Positions 1 to 5,720 of a stretch of DNA of 7,636 nucleotides are shown one piece after another. The stretch's first letter is position 1. Each line of letters begins with the position of its first letter. Source of the stretch: Holophagae bacterium (GTDB lineage: Bacteria; Acidobacteriota; Thermoanaerobaculia; Thermoanaerobaculales; Sulfomarinibacteraceae); the NCBI GenBank assembly GCA_030609785.1, contig JAUWTC010000105.1, positions 1 through 7,636 of the forward strand, given 5' to 3'. The position numbers and the translations under genes were made by a program. The notes under the pieces were generated by a model. That model had not been told where the DNA came from, did not search any database, and saw nothing but the letters and a program-made list of their open reading frames with translations.

Positions 1-1204
1 CGGAGGTGTCGTCATCCATTCCTTCGGGGCCTTCCGGTGTGTGCTCGACGGCAAGGCCGACCGCCACCGGGCCTGGGGTATCGGATTGGCCGGGGTCAAC
101 GGGTTCACCACGGATCAGTTGGCTGAGGTCGGTCTCCCCCCAACCCTCAGCGCTGGTTTCGATCAGGTTGGTGACGGTGCCCATGGGCTCGGCCACCGCC
201 GCGACTGATCGCGCCACCATGAAGAGAACCGCAAAGCCCTCCATGTCCTCGGTGATCGGGTGTGCGCCGTAGGCGTCGAGGTACACGGCGGACAAATCAT
301 AAAAGGGCAGCTTCTTCGACGGGTCGATCACCAAATCTGCGCGGATCTCGACGTCCCAGTCGGCAAGCAGAGCCTCAAGGCGGGTCATCCGCATCGTACC
401 GTCCGGTTCGATCAAGGGATCCAGGGCCACCAACAACCGGCCTCCGCCCTGGAGGAAGGTGTCGATCGCGTTGATTTCGGCCTCGGTGAACGCCCGGGTA
501 GGGCCGACGATCGCCAGCACATCAACGTCATCGGGGACATGACCTGAGAGGAGACTGGTTTCGGCCGATTCCATGTTCTCCCTCTTCAAGGCCTCGTGAA
601 GGATGGAAAGGCCCCCCGCCGAGCGGTCGGCGGCCGCCAGAAGGGACGGTTCACCGTGGCCCATGACGAAATAGACCTTGGGGACGTCGGGGGCGACCAG
701 CGAGAGGATAGCGGCGGTGAACTGCTCCTCGCCCTTGAATGCGCTCAGGGTCGGCTGTTGGCCGTATTGCATGCCGGAGTAGTCGAACTCGGCCATCTGA
801 TCGGAGGTAACGTACTTGGACCGGTCTCCGGCGGTGAAGACCACTGTATTGGCGACCGAGATGCCGAATTCTTCCGCCAGTTGCTGAGTCCTCAATGGCT
901 CACGATCGGGGTCGATGTACTCCACAGCAATGGAATCGGAGGCTGCGTCGTACCGATTCAGCAACTCGCGGACCTGAGGCCAGAGCCCGGAGCCCGGGGT
1001 CATGAAGACGATGATTCGGACCTCTTCGTCGAGGTCCCCCAGGATATTGTGGCTTTTCTCGGACAGGGTGTAGAGGTTTGAGGCCGTCCAGTCTGCGCGA
1101 TGCCAGTGGCGGGCGCCGAGCCAATTAATCATGACGATCAGAGCAATGACCAGCACTATGGCGGCCATGGCAATCGAGGAGCGGTGGATGTCGTGTCGTC
1201 TCAT
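1..1204 (-). CDS. GldG-like ABC transporter auxiliary protein (partial, 3' end outside window)
   Basis: About 401 codons are present from the ATG; the frame stays open to the left edge, so the C-terminus is missing. A single N-terminal membrane anchor lies at about residues 10-29, followed by a large extracytoplasmic region. Motifs typical of the GldG/ABC_transp_aux family are readable: YTLSEKS (45-51), FKGEEQFTAAIL (156-167), VYFVMGHGE (177-185), DVLAIVGPTRAFTEAE (228-243) and GGGRLLVALDP (253-263). In this family the protein accompanies an ABC-2 permease and ATPase; the Bacteroidetes GldA/F/G set is linked to gliding and secretion, but the substrate elsewhere is unknown. The ATG lies two bases after the permease stop, so translation is probably coupled. 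Full-length relatives usually have a C-terminal membrane helix, which would be off the window. The family call is strong; the role is inferred. Confidence 0.88.
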   Translation of the reverse strand, partial: MRRHDIHRSSIAMAAIVLVIALIVMINWLGARHWHRADWTASNLYTLSEKSHNILGDLDEEVRIIVFMTPGSGLWPQVRELLNRYDAASDSIAVEYIDPDREPLRTQQLAEEFGISVANTVVFTAGDRSKYVTSDQMAEFDYSGMQYGQQPTLSAFKGEEQFTAAILSLVAPDVPKVYFVMGHGEPSLLAAADRSAGGLSILHEALKRENMESAETSLLSGHVPDDVDVLAIVGPTRAFTEAEINAIDTFLQGGGRLLVALDPLIEPDGTMRMTRLEALLADWDVEIRADLVIDPSKKLPFYDLSAVYLDAYGAHPITEDMEGFAVLFMVARSVAAVAEPMGTVTNLIETSAEGWGETDLSQLIRGEPVDPGQSDTPGPVAVGLAVEHTPEGPEGMDDDTS

Positions 1205-1206
1205 GC

Positions 1207-1950
1207 CTACCGGCCCTTCTTCATTTCGAGGCTTCGGATCGCGAGAAACAGGAAGAGCAGGCCGACGGACAGCTCATAGACGACGTGGCGGGTGTCGATG
1301 ATGCCCATGGCGTAGTCCTCCATGTGGGACCAGAGGTCCATGTGGCCCAGGGCAGCCTTGAACAGTGAGTCCGAGACCAACAGTTGCTCGATCAGAGGGA
1401 CGGCACACAGGGCAACCAGGCCGACGAAGGCCAGAATGGCGGCGATCAGGTGATTGCTGGTCAGGGTCGAGGCGAAGGTCCCGACGCCGAGGAAGAGGAA
1501 CCCAACCAGGAGCACGCCGAGGTAACCCGCCAAGACCGGTCCGAGGTCGATGTCCGAGTAACGACGGAGGATGACGACGTAGAGCCCGGTCGGCAGCCAG
1601 AGGGCGGCGTAGAACACCAGCGCGGCCAGGAATTTCCCTGTGATGATCTGACCTTCGGTCACCGGTGAGGTCAGCAGCACCTCGATGGTCCCCGTCTTTC
1701 GTTCTTCGGCAATCAACCGCATCGTGATCACCGGCACGACGAACAGCAGGAAGAGCCAGAAGAAGATCGTGCCTCCGAAAAACGCCTCCATCGGCGCCAT
1801 GGTCTGGGCCCCCGGATTGTTGAGGAAGGCCAGAACGAGGTAGAAAATCCCACCTTGGAGCAGCAGGAAGCCGGTCAGCACCATGTACGCCAAGGGTGAC
1901 GAAAAATAGGCGATCAATTCGCGCCTGAGGATTGCCAGGGTTTTGACCAT
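1207..1950 (-). CDS. ABC-2 type transporter permease, GldF-like
   Basis: A 247-residue integral membrane protein with about six hydrophobic segments (roughly 20-42, 57-78, 104-126, 138-160, 167-190, 224-240). After the second segment comes MRLIAEERKTGTIEVLLTSPV (residues 77-97), the cytoplasmic coupling motif characteristic of ABC-2 permeases of the GldF/NosY type. The N-terminus (ILRRELIAYFSSPLAYMV) is also typical. The start is supported by a strong ribosome binding site AGGAGGT five bases upstream, lying inside the end of the ATPase gene; only one base separates the ATPase stop from this ATG. It should form the membrane channel driven by the neighbouring ATPase and work with the GldG-like protein. 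Substrate unknown. Confidence 0.92.
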   Translation of the reverse strand: MVKTLAILRRELIAYFSSPLAYMVLTGFLLLQGGIFYLVLAFLNNPGAQTMAPMEAFFGGTIFFWLFLLFVVPVITMRLIAEERKTGTIEVLLTSPVTEGQIITGKFLAALVFYAALWLPTGLYVVILRRYSDIDLGPVLAGYLGVLLVGFLFLGVGTFASTLTSNHLIAAILAFVGLVALCAVPLIEQLLVSDSLFKAALGHMDLWSHMEDYAMGIIDTRHVVYELSVGLLFLFLAIRSLEMKKGR

Positions 1951-1951
1951 G

Positions 1952-2899
1952 TCACACCTCCTCGGCCGGGTCGGCCTGTTCGTCGGTGGTCAGCCGAACG
2001 AATACGTCTTCGAGCGAGGCCTTGCCGGGACTCATTTCCAACAAGGTCCAACCTCTGTCGACGGCAAGCCGAAAGGTTGATTCTCGGACATCGGCGGCCG
2101 CGTCGCACTCAAGGCGGAATCGCCCTTCATCCAGGCATTCGACGCCGAGAAGCCCCGTCAGAGACTCGAAGGCCCCGAGGACCTGGTCCTCGGGGGCATC
2201 CTTGAACACCACCTCGAGGGTCGGTCGGCCGGCCATCCTGGAGCGGAGCCCATCGGGCGTGCCGTCGGCGACGATTTGCCCTCGGTTGATGATCAACACC
2301 CGGTCGCAAACCGTTTCCACCTCGGGGAGGATGTGGGTCGACAAAAGGACCGTGTGATCCCGACCCAGTTCGATCAGGAGTTCCCGGATTCGGATAATCT
2401 GATTGGGGTCGAGGCCGACGGTCGGCTCATCGAGGATCAGGACCCCCGGCTGGTGAATCAGTGCGCCCGCGAGGCCGACCCGTTGGCGGAAGCCCTTGGA
2501 CAGGGTTCCGATCACCTGGCGGTTCACGTCAGAGAGCAGGCACCGGTCAACGACGTCATCGACCCTCGCGCTCTGGTGACGGTGTGGCACCTCCTCGATG
2601 TCGGCGCGGAAACGTAAGTACTCGTCGACCCGCATTTCGGGGTAGAGCGGCACGTTTTCCGGCAGATAACCGATGTTCCGGCGCAGTCCGACCGGATCGT
2701 CGTCCGCGTTGACACCGGCGACGGTAATCGTGCCGGCCGTCGGGCGCAGGAAGGTCGTAATCATGCGCATGGCGGTGGTCTTGCCCGCACCGTTGGGCCC
2801 GAGGAAACCCAGCACCTGGCCCTCGGGCACGAAGAAGGTGACATCGTCGACCACCGGTGTGTCGACGAAGACCTTGGAGAGGTTTTCAACTTCGATCAT
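1952..2899 (-). CDS. ABC transporter ATP-binding protein, GldA-like
   Basis: A 315-residue nucleotide-binding subunit. Visible motifs: Walker A GPNGAGKTT (34-42), a Q-loop region GYLPENVPLYP in which Glu stands where Gln is usual (common in this subfamily), signature LSKGFRQR (133-140), Walker B VLILDEPT (153-160), D-loop GLDP (162-165) and H-loop His189 in LLSTHILPE. A C-terminal extension of about 90 residues, ending SLEDVFVRLT, matches the tail of ABC-2 exporter ATPases. I chose the ATG giving MIEVENLSKVF because it aligns with the family N-terminus and has AGGAG nine bases upstream; an in-frame ATG 14 codons earlier adds an atypical leader. It is the first gene of a tightly packed three-gene operon. 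Function as an exporter ATPase is well supported; cargo unknown. Confidence 0.94.
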   Translation of the reverse strand: MIEVENLSKVFVDTPVVDDVTFFVPEGQVLGFLGPNGAGKTTAMRMITTFLRPTAGTITVAGVNADDDPVGLRRNIGYLPENVPLYPEMRVDEYLRFRADIEEVPHRHQSARVDDVVDRCLLSDVNRQVIGTLSKGFRQRVGLAGALIHQPGVLILDEPTVGLDPNQIIRIRELLIELGRDHTVLLSTHILPEVETVCDRVLIINRGQIVADGTPDGLRSRMAGRPTLEVVFKDAPEDQVLGAFESLTGLLGVECLDEGRFRLECDAAADVRESTFRLAVDRGWTLLEMSPGKASLEDVFVRLTTDEQADPAEEV

Positions 2900-2908
2900 G
2901 GGATCAAT

Positions 2909-2913
2909 CTCCT
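2909..2913 (-). promoter_or_regulatory. Ribosome binding site of the ABC ATPase gene
   Basis: AGGAG on the minus strand, nine bases before the chosen ATG. It favours this internal start over the in-frame ATG 42 bases further upstream. Confidence 0.7.
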
Positions 2914-2976
2914 GTTCGGCGGCCGGACGAAAGGCCGTCAAGGTCGTTTTCGGTGGAAAATTTTAACCCAAACTCC

Positions 2977-2995
2977 CGATGCGCGCAGCGCATCG
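2977..2995. repeat. Perfect 8-bp hairpin between FHA and ABC genes
   Basis: CGATGCGC, a GCA loop and GCGCATCG form a perfect eight-base-pair stem with a three-base loop. It lies in the 174-bp gap before the ABC operon, next to the larger inverted repeat at 2999-3076. On the minus strand it is followed by GGGAGTTTGGG rather than a clean T-run, so it is a poor intrinsic terminator by itself. It could help end FHA transcription or be a regulatory fold ahead of the ABC operon. The structure is plain; the role is not. Confidence 0.6.
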
Positions 2996-2998
2996 AAA

Positions 2999-3076
2999 TA
3001 GGATCCTTGAGGGTAGAGGCCCCGAGTCCGCCTCTCCTACCGAAAAAGCAGCAGGCCTATGCCCTCAAGGATCCTA
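2999..3076. repeat. 15-bp perfect inverted repeat with 48-bp loop overlapping the FHA stop codon
   Basis: The arms TAGGATCCTTGAGGG (2999-3013) and CCCTCAAGGATCCTA (3062-3076) are perfect reverse complements. The loop contains a second hairpin, AGAGGC (3015-3020) with GCCTCT (3030-3035). The outermost TA of the right arm is part of the FHA stop codon TAG, so the structure begins exactly where that gene ends. Both ends are TA, as expected for the target duplication of an IS630/mariner-type miniature element, though a long terminator-like hairpin is an alternative. No T-run follows on either strand. The inverted repeat is certain; a mobile origin is conjecture. Confidence 0.75.
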
Positions 3077-3652
3077 AACCGTATTCCCACTCGTGCTGGT
3101 GATGATCAGCATCAGGGTCGTTGATCCCAGCGTGAATTCCATCTGGTGGTCCAGAACGGCGCTTTCGACGCGCGCACCCTCGACGAAGCAGCCGTTGGTG
3201 GCGCCCTGGTCGACCACGGTCACCTCGTCCCCACGGATCTCGATCATTGCGTGCCGGCGGGAAATTTCGGCGTCGCGGAGCTGAATATCCGCTGAGGTGC
3301 CGCGGCCCAGATAGACCCTGGGTTTGGTGATCTTGAAGACCGAGCCGGCCTGGGCGCCGGCGATCACCGCGAGGGAGAACCGAAGATCGGTCCTCAATGG
3401 CGCGAGGGGCGGGAGTTCGGGGTCTTCCGGCTCGAGGAAGCTCTTGTCGGTCTGGTGATCGTCCGGATCCGACCCGTCCTCCTGCGCCTGGCCTTTGCCG
3501 ATGTAGGTCGGGTCGCCGGTATCGCCGGAGGGGTTTGTGATCTCGAAGATGTGGGAACACTTGGGGCACTTGACCTTGCGGCGAGGTGAGTCACCGAACC
3601 TCGCTTCGTCGTATCGGTATTGTGCCGAACACTGCGGACAGGTGATGATCAA
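3074..3652 (-). CDS. Zinc-ribbon and FHA domain protein
   Basis: A 192-residue soluble protein. The N-terminus is an MJ0042-type zinc ribbon with two CxxC pairs (Cys5/Cys8 and Cys29/Cys32; CPQC and CPKC). A polar, acidic linker of about 50 residues follows, then an FHA domain at about 95-186 with the phosphothreonine-binding hallmarks LGRGTSADIQL (115-125), SRRHA (131-135) and ATNGCFVEG (151-159). FHA domains bind phosphothreonine peptides, so the protein probably acts in Ser/Thr kinase signalling; no kinase is in the window. The start is TTG, chosen because it gives MIITCPQC and has GGAGG nine bases upstream; no ATG fits. The stop codon lies in the arm of a long inverted repeat. The gene points the same way as the ABC operon, but a 174-bp structured gap makes co-transcription uncertain. 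Confidence 0.9.
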   Translation of the reverse strand: MIITCPQCSAQYRYDEARFGDSPRRKVKCPKCSHIFEITNPSGDTGDPTYIGKGQAQEDGSDPDDHQTDKSFLEPEDPELPPLAPLRTDLRFSLAVIAGAQAGSVFKITKPRVYLGRGTSADIQLRDAEISRRHAMIEIRGDEVTVVDQGATNGCFVEGARVESAVLDHQMEFTLGSTTLMLIITSTSGNTV

Positions 3653-3661
3653 TTCGCGTGG

Positions 3662-3666
3662 CCTCC
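3662..3666 (-). promoter_or_regulatory. Ribosome binding site supporting a TTG start
   Basis: GGAGG on the minus strand, nine bases before TTG at 3652-3650. This spacing is what decides the non-ATG start of the zinc-ribbon/FHA gene. Confidence 0.7.
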
Positions 3667-3678
3667 AACGTCAATCCT

Positions 3679-3684
3679 ATTGTA
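3679..3684 (-). promoter_or_regulatory. Possible -10 box for the FHA gene
   Basis: TACAAT on the minus strand is one base from the sigma-70 consensus -10. It would place the transcript start some 7 bases downstream, just before the GGAGG ribosome binding site. No convincing -35 hexamer lies at 16-18 bases, so this is tentative. It sits in the 56-bp divergent gap shared with the membrane-protein gene. Confidence 0.35.
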
Positions 3685-3708
3685 GCGCAGTGATGCCGGT
3701 AAGATGGA

Positions 3709-4902
3709 ATGATGGCAGGATACATGTACGATCTAGGGCACGGTGTGCGTGTCGATGAGGGCCACGGCGACGGACTGGTGGTCACCAGCACAGAGGTGGT
3801 TCTTCCCTGGCGGCCGCGTGCGGGGCAGTTTGTCGGTACGGCCGTCACCTGGTGCGATCAGTTGTTTGAAGCCCGATCTGTGGAGCGCGATGACGGTGGT
3901 CAACGGTGGCGGCTGGCTTCGTGGCCCGAGGGCGAAGCCGCGAGGAATGTTGACCAGCTGGACGCCGACAGGATTGAGAGCCTGGTAGCCGAGGCAGACA
4001 AACTCAAGAAAAGCAGGGGTTTCCGCTTTGTGTTGGTGCTTTTCTCGCCTCTGGCGGGCTTGATGCCGGGGCCGGTGCAACGGCGTTGGGAGAGGGAACA
4101 CAATGTCCCTGGGGCCCGGGCCACGATTCTCTCCGCCGTGACGGAAATGGGCCTGGGCATGTGGTGGATCGTCCATCCGGGGCCGGTGTTGCTCAGGTTC
4201 TTTGGTTGGATGTTGTTTGCGGAGGCGATGGTGCGGCTGTGGTTTGCTCTCAACCAGGATGAACCGATGGGTTCCTTTCTCACAGCGCCTTTTGGGTGGG
4301 TCACGGCATCGTTATCGAACGAGTCGGCGGAGAAGGGCCGGCCAATCTCGGTTGTCCGGTGGACCCAGGACGACCCGGAGATGGCGTTGGCGATGCTTGA
4401 TCCCCGTGAGGATTGGCTGGTCGACGGGATCATTCGTTTTCGGGGTTCCCTGTGGCGGCTGATCGAAAAGGAAATGGGCGGAGGTCGGTTTGTCTACCAT
4501 TTCGAGGCGGTCCCGGCTGATACCCCAGTGACGCTCTCCCTGGTCCCTCCGCCCCGTCAGGAACGGCAACGTGACCGTGGTCGTGGCTTGGTGGCCGATG
4601 CGGGCCGTTTCGTCCTGTTGTCATTTGCGCCTCAGAGGTTTCAGGAGCAGTTGACGCCGGACCTCAACCTGAGAGTTCGGACGTTGACCTGGATCAGTGC
4701 CGGAGTGGAACTCTTCGGTGGCACCGTCAATCTCCTCGGGCCCGCGCCGCGGGACGCATTGATCGGGTTGGACCTGCTGTTCGTGATCGAGGGTGCCTTT
4801 CGGCTCGTCAAAACAGCCGTCACCGGATTGCCGGTCGGCAGCCTCCTCGGTCTGCCCTTCATCAATGTGTACGAGCGGTGGGTGAGGTCTGACGGGGAAT
4901 AG
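3709..4902 (+). CDS. Uncharacterised membrane protein with internal duplication
   Basis: A 397-residue protein of no family I recognise. Soluble stretches at about 22-100 and 205-295 alternate with hydrophobic regions at about 105-180 and 325-370. The two halves resemble each other: the pattern E-x-x-x-RL, nine residues, P-x-GS-x-L-x-x-PF occurs at 172-195 and again at 361-384 with the same spacing, and RFVL followed by FSP or FAP occurs at 106-114 and 300-308. The soluble parts share W/F-x-x-x-L-F/W and a GG-x-R/Q stretch more loosely. I infer a tandem duplication of a soluble-plus-membrane unit. Starts are ambiguous: ATG at 3709, 3712 or 3724, with only weak ribosome binding sequences; the first is given. 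It is divergent from the FHA gene, and no terminator with a T-run is evident downstream. Function unknown. Confidence 0.82.
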   Translation: MMAGYMYDLGHGVRVDEGHGDGLVVTSTEVVLPWRPRAGQFVGTAVTWCDQLFEARSVERDDGGQRWRLASWPEGEAARNVDQLDADRIESLVAEADKLKKSRGFRFVLVLFSPLAGLMPGPVQRRWEREHNVPGARATILSAVTEMGLGMWWIVHPGPVLLRFFGWMLFAEAMVRLWFALNQDEPMGSFLTAPFGWVTASLSNESAEKGRPISVVRWTQDDPEMALAMLDPREDWLVDGIIRFRGSLWRLIEKEMGGGRFVYHFEAVPADTPVTLSLVPPPRQERQRDRGRGLVADAGRFVLLSFAPQRFQEQLTPDLNLRVRTLTWISAGVELFGGTVNLLGPAPRDALIGLDLLFVIEGAFRLVKTAVTGLPVGSLLGLPFINVYERWVRSDGE

Positions 4903-4943
4903 GCACAAAAAGGGGAGCCGGATGCACGGTTGCTAAGCTGGCG

Positions 4944-4981
4944 GCGCCGTCCAATCTCGAGAGCGCCCTCTCCGACGGCGC
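4944..4981. repeat. Two-tier hairpin
   Basis: Outer arms GCGCCGTC (4944-4951) and GACGGCGC (4974-4981) are perfectly complementary. Inside them GAGAG (4959-4963) and CTCTC (4968-4972) form a second stem with a CGCC loop. It starts some 40 bases after the membrane-protein stop codon and could be a factor-assisted terminator, but no T-run follows. Confidence 0.55.
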
Positions 4982-5107
4982 GTGCCATTCTTGATGTTGT
5001 CCTGCGCCGGCCTCCCGAACCGAGCAACGATGCGGACAACGTCAAGGGTGGCAACGCTCGGCGACACCCTCAGCGACCGAATGTTGGCCAACGCCGCAGG
5101 CCGCCGA

Positions 5108-5172
5108 GGTCATTTCCCGGAGGGGTGGTGCTCTTCCGACTTCTGAAACGAACGCCCCTTCGGGAAATGATC
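5108..5172 (+). repeat. Long inverted repeat, about 20 paired bases
   Basis: Left arm TCATTTCCCGGAGGGG (5110-5125) and right arm CCCCTTCGGGAAATGA (5155-5170) match at 15 of 16 positions. The one mismatch (G5120/T5160) becomes a G-U pair in a plus-strand transcript, as do the 5109/5171 and 5126/5154 positions, so plus-strand RNA could pair continuously over about 20 bases around a 27-base loop. The minus-strand transcript would carry A-C mismatches instead. This asymmetry hints at plus-strand transcription, but there is no known family I can assign. Confidence 0.65.
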
Positions 5173-5175
5173 GAG

Positions 5176-5199
5176 CGGGAACGCGCCTGCGCGCTCCCG
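5176..5199. repeat. GC-rich hairpin
   Basis: CGGGA (5176-5180) pairs with TCCCG (5195-5199) and CGCGC (5182-5186) pairs with GCGCG (5189-5193), with one A/C mismatch between them. The effective loop is very small. It begins four bases after the long inverted repeat, so the two may form one structured unit. No T-run follows. Confidence 0.5.
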
Positions 5200-5315
5200 A
5201 AGGCCGGGGTTGGAATTCAGGGACCGGGGCACCGACCACGGCAGATGGCAGGGCCTGCCTCAGCTGGCTGGGGCGGGTTCAGCGTCCACGTCCGGTGTCG
5301 GCGTCCGGAACCGCA

Positions 5316-5570
5316 TCAATACACACTACTGCGATGTGCGACCTTGATGATTTGTATGATTAACTGCAAATCTCGGATTTCGTAAATGATCCGGTAGACG
5401 CCTTGCCTTACGCGATATTTCTCTTGGTCTGAGAGTTTGAGACAGCCTTCGCCTCTTGGATCGACGCACAGAGCATCAATTCGTCGGAGGATTCGTCGAA
5501 CGTCTTTTTTGGGAATTCTCCTCAGGTCTTTGGCGACCGATTTCTTGAAGACTAGGAGCGTGGAGGGCAT
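5316..5570 (-). CDS. RelE/ParE-family toxin with 5' end replaced by a mobile-element terminus
   Basis: An 84-residue toxin of the RelE/ParE superfamily; RelE members cleave mRNA on the ribosome. Family features are present: FKKSVAKDLRRIPKKD (8-23), the central RVRQGVYRIIYEI (53-65) and the C-terminal HRSSVY (79-84), so the catalytic half looks intact. The first codons, ATG CCC TCC ACG CTC, lie in the terminal repeat of a 162-bp miniature element. The older start survives 150 bases upstream at 5734-5732 and encodes MARYR; joined across the element as MARYR-LVFKK it gives a typical RelE N-terminus. The new start replaces five residues with five (MPSTL). No ribosome binding site precedes the new ATG, so expression may depend on coupling to the frame that crosses the element. 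The gene may be silent or reduced, or may use the new start; sequence alone does not decide. Confidence 0.82.
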   Translation of the reverse strand: MPSTLLVFKKSVAKDLRRIPKKDVRRILRRIDALCVDPRGEGCLKLSDQEKYRVRQGVYRIIYEIRDLQLIIQIIKVAHRSSVY

Positions 5571-5573
5571 TGA
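5555..5573 (+). repeat. Terminal inverted repeat of the MITE, left
   Basis: Nineteen bases, paired with 5698-5716 with one mismatch (5563/5708). On the minus strand this arm contains the ATG and first codons of the current toxin frame. Confidence 0.8.
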
Positions 5574-5697
5574 CGGCGGATGGATTTCGGAGGGTCGTAA
5601 AGTGCCATTTGAGGCGCATTCGAGACGCTGTACTCACCGTACGGGCCGAGGATGCAACGAAAAAGGGCCTTTACGACACCCGAAAGGCAGCGCTGAT

Positions 5698-5716
5698 TCA
5701 ATGCCCTACACGCTCC
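5698..5716 (-). repeat. Terminal inverted repeat of the MITE, right
   Basis: Complement of the left terminal repeat with one mismatch. It lies four bases from the antitoxin stop codon, directly inside the ancestral toxin 5' end. Confidence 0.8.
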
Positions 5717-5720
5717 TGAC

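Larger units (their letters stand above)
4903..5315. other. Non-coding interval rich in inverted repeats
   Basis: This 413-bp stretch separates the plus-strand membrane protein from the convergent toxin gene. The open frames in it have arginine- and proline-rich translations with no recognisable domain, so I call it non-coding. It holds three inverted repeats, listed separately, spread over about 260 bp. I see no tRNA, no transposase remnant and no T-run terminator. It may be a degenerate element, an RNA gene or simply a convergent spacer. Confidence 0.6.
5555..5716. mobile_element. 162-bp miniature inverted-repeat element (MITE-like), probably IS630/mariner type
   Basis: Terminal inverted repeats of 19 bp, GGAGCGTGGAGGGCATTGA (5555-5573) and the complement of 5698-5716, match at 18 of 19 positions. 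A subterminal pair GTCGTAAAG/CTTTACGAC (5594-5602, 5669-5677) lies on the same axis of symmetry, and shorter matched blocks continue toward the centre, so the whole element is an imperfect palindrome. It encodes no transposase. The left flank is TA (5553-5554); the right flank is TG (5717-5718), one change from a TA duplication. Removing the element plus one TA copy restores an in-frame toxin start (MARYRLVFKK), independent support for these boundaries. The family assignment rests on the TA rule and is inference; a full-length partner element would be needed elsewhere in the genome. Confidence 0.8.

Noticed and set aside
596..1081. Long plus-strand open frame of 161 codons
   Set aside because: It is antisense to the GldG-like gene, whose motifs are clear; its translation has no recognisable domain.
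2900..2941. Fourteen-codon N-terminal extension of the ABC ATPase
   Set aside because: The internal ATG matches the family start and has a good ribosome binding site; the extension does not resemble family members.
2960..2965. TAAAAT as a -10 box for the ABC operon
   Set aside because: The position expected for the -35 box falls in the 2977-2995 hairpin and reads CTGCGC, so the promoter cannot be supported.
3900..4433. Minus-strand open frame of 177 codons inside the membrane-protein gene
   Set aside because: A product of high GC in the opposite strand; the plus-strand frame is longer, has membrane segments and an internal repeat.
4930..5385. Plus-strand open frame of 151 codons over the intergenic interval
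   Set aside because: Arginine- and proline-rich translation, no ribosome binding site, and it runs into the 3' end of the toxin gene on the other strand.
5550..5720. GAC as a 3-bp target duplication of the miniature element
   Set aside because: GAC flanks both sides, but joining on it does not restore the toxin frame, whereas a TA target does.
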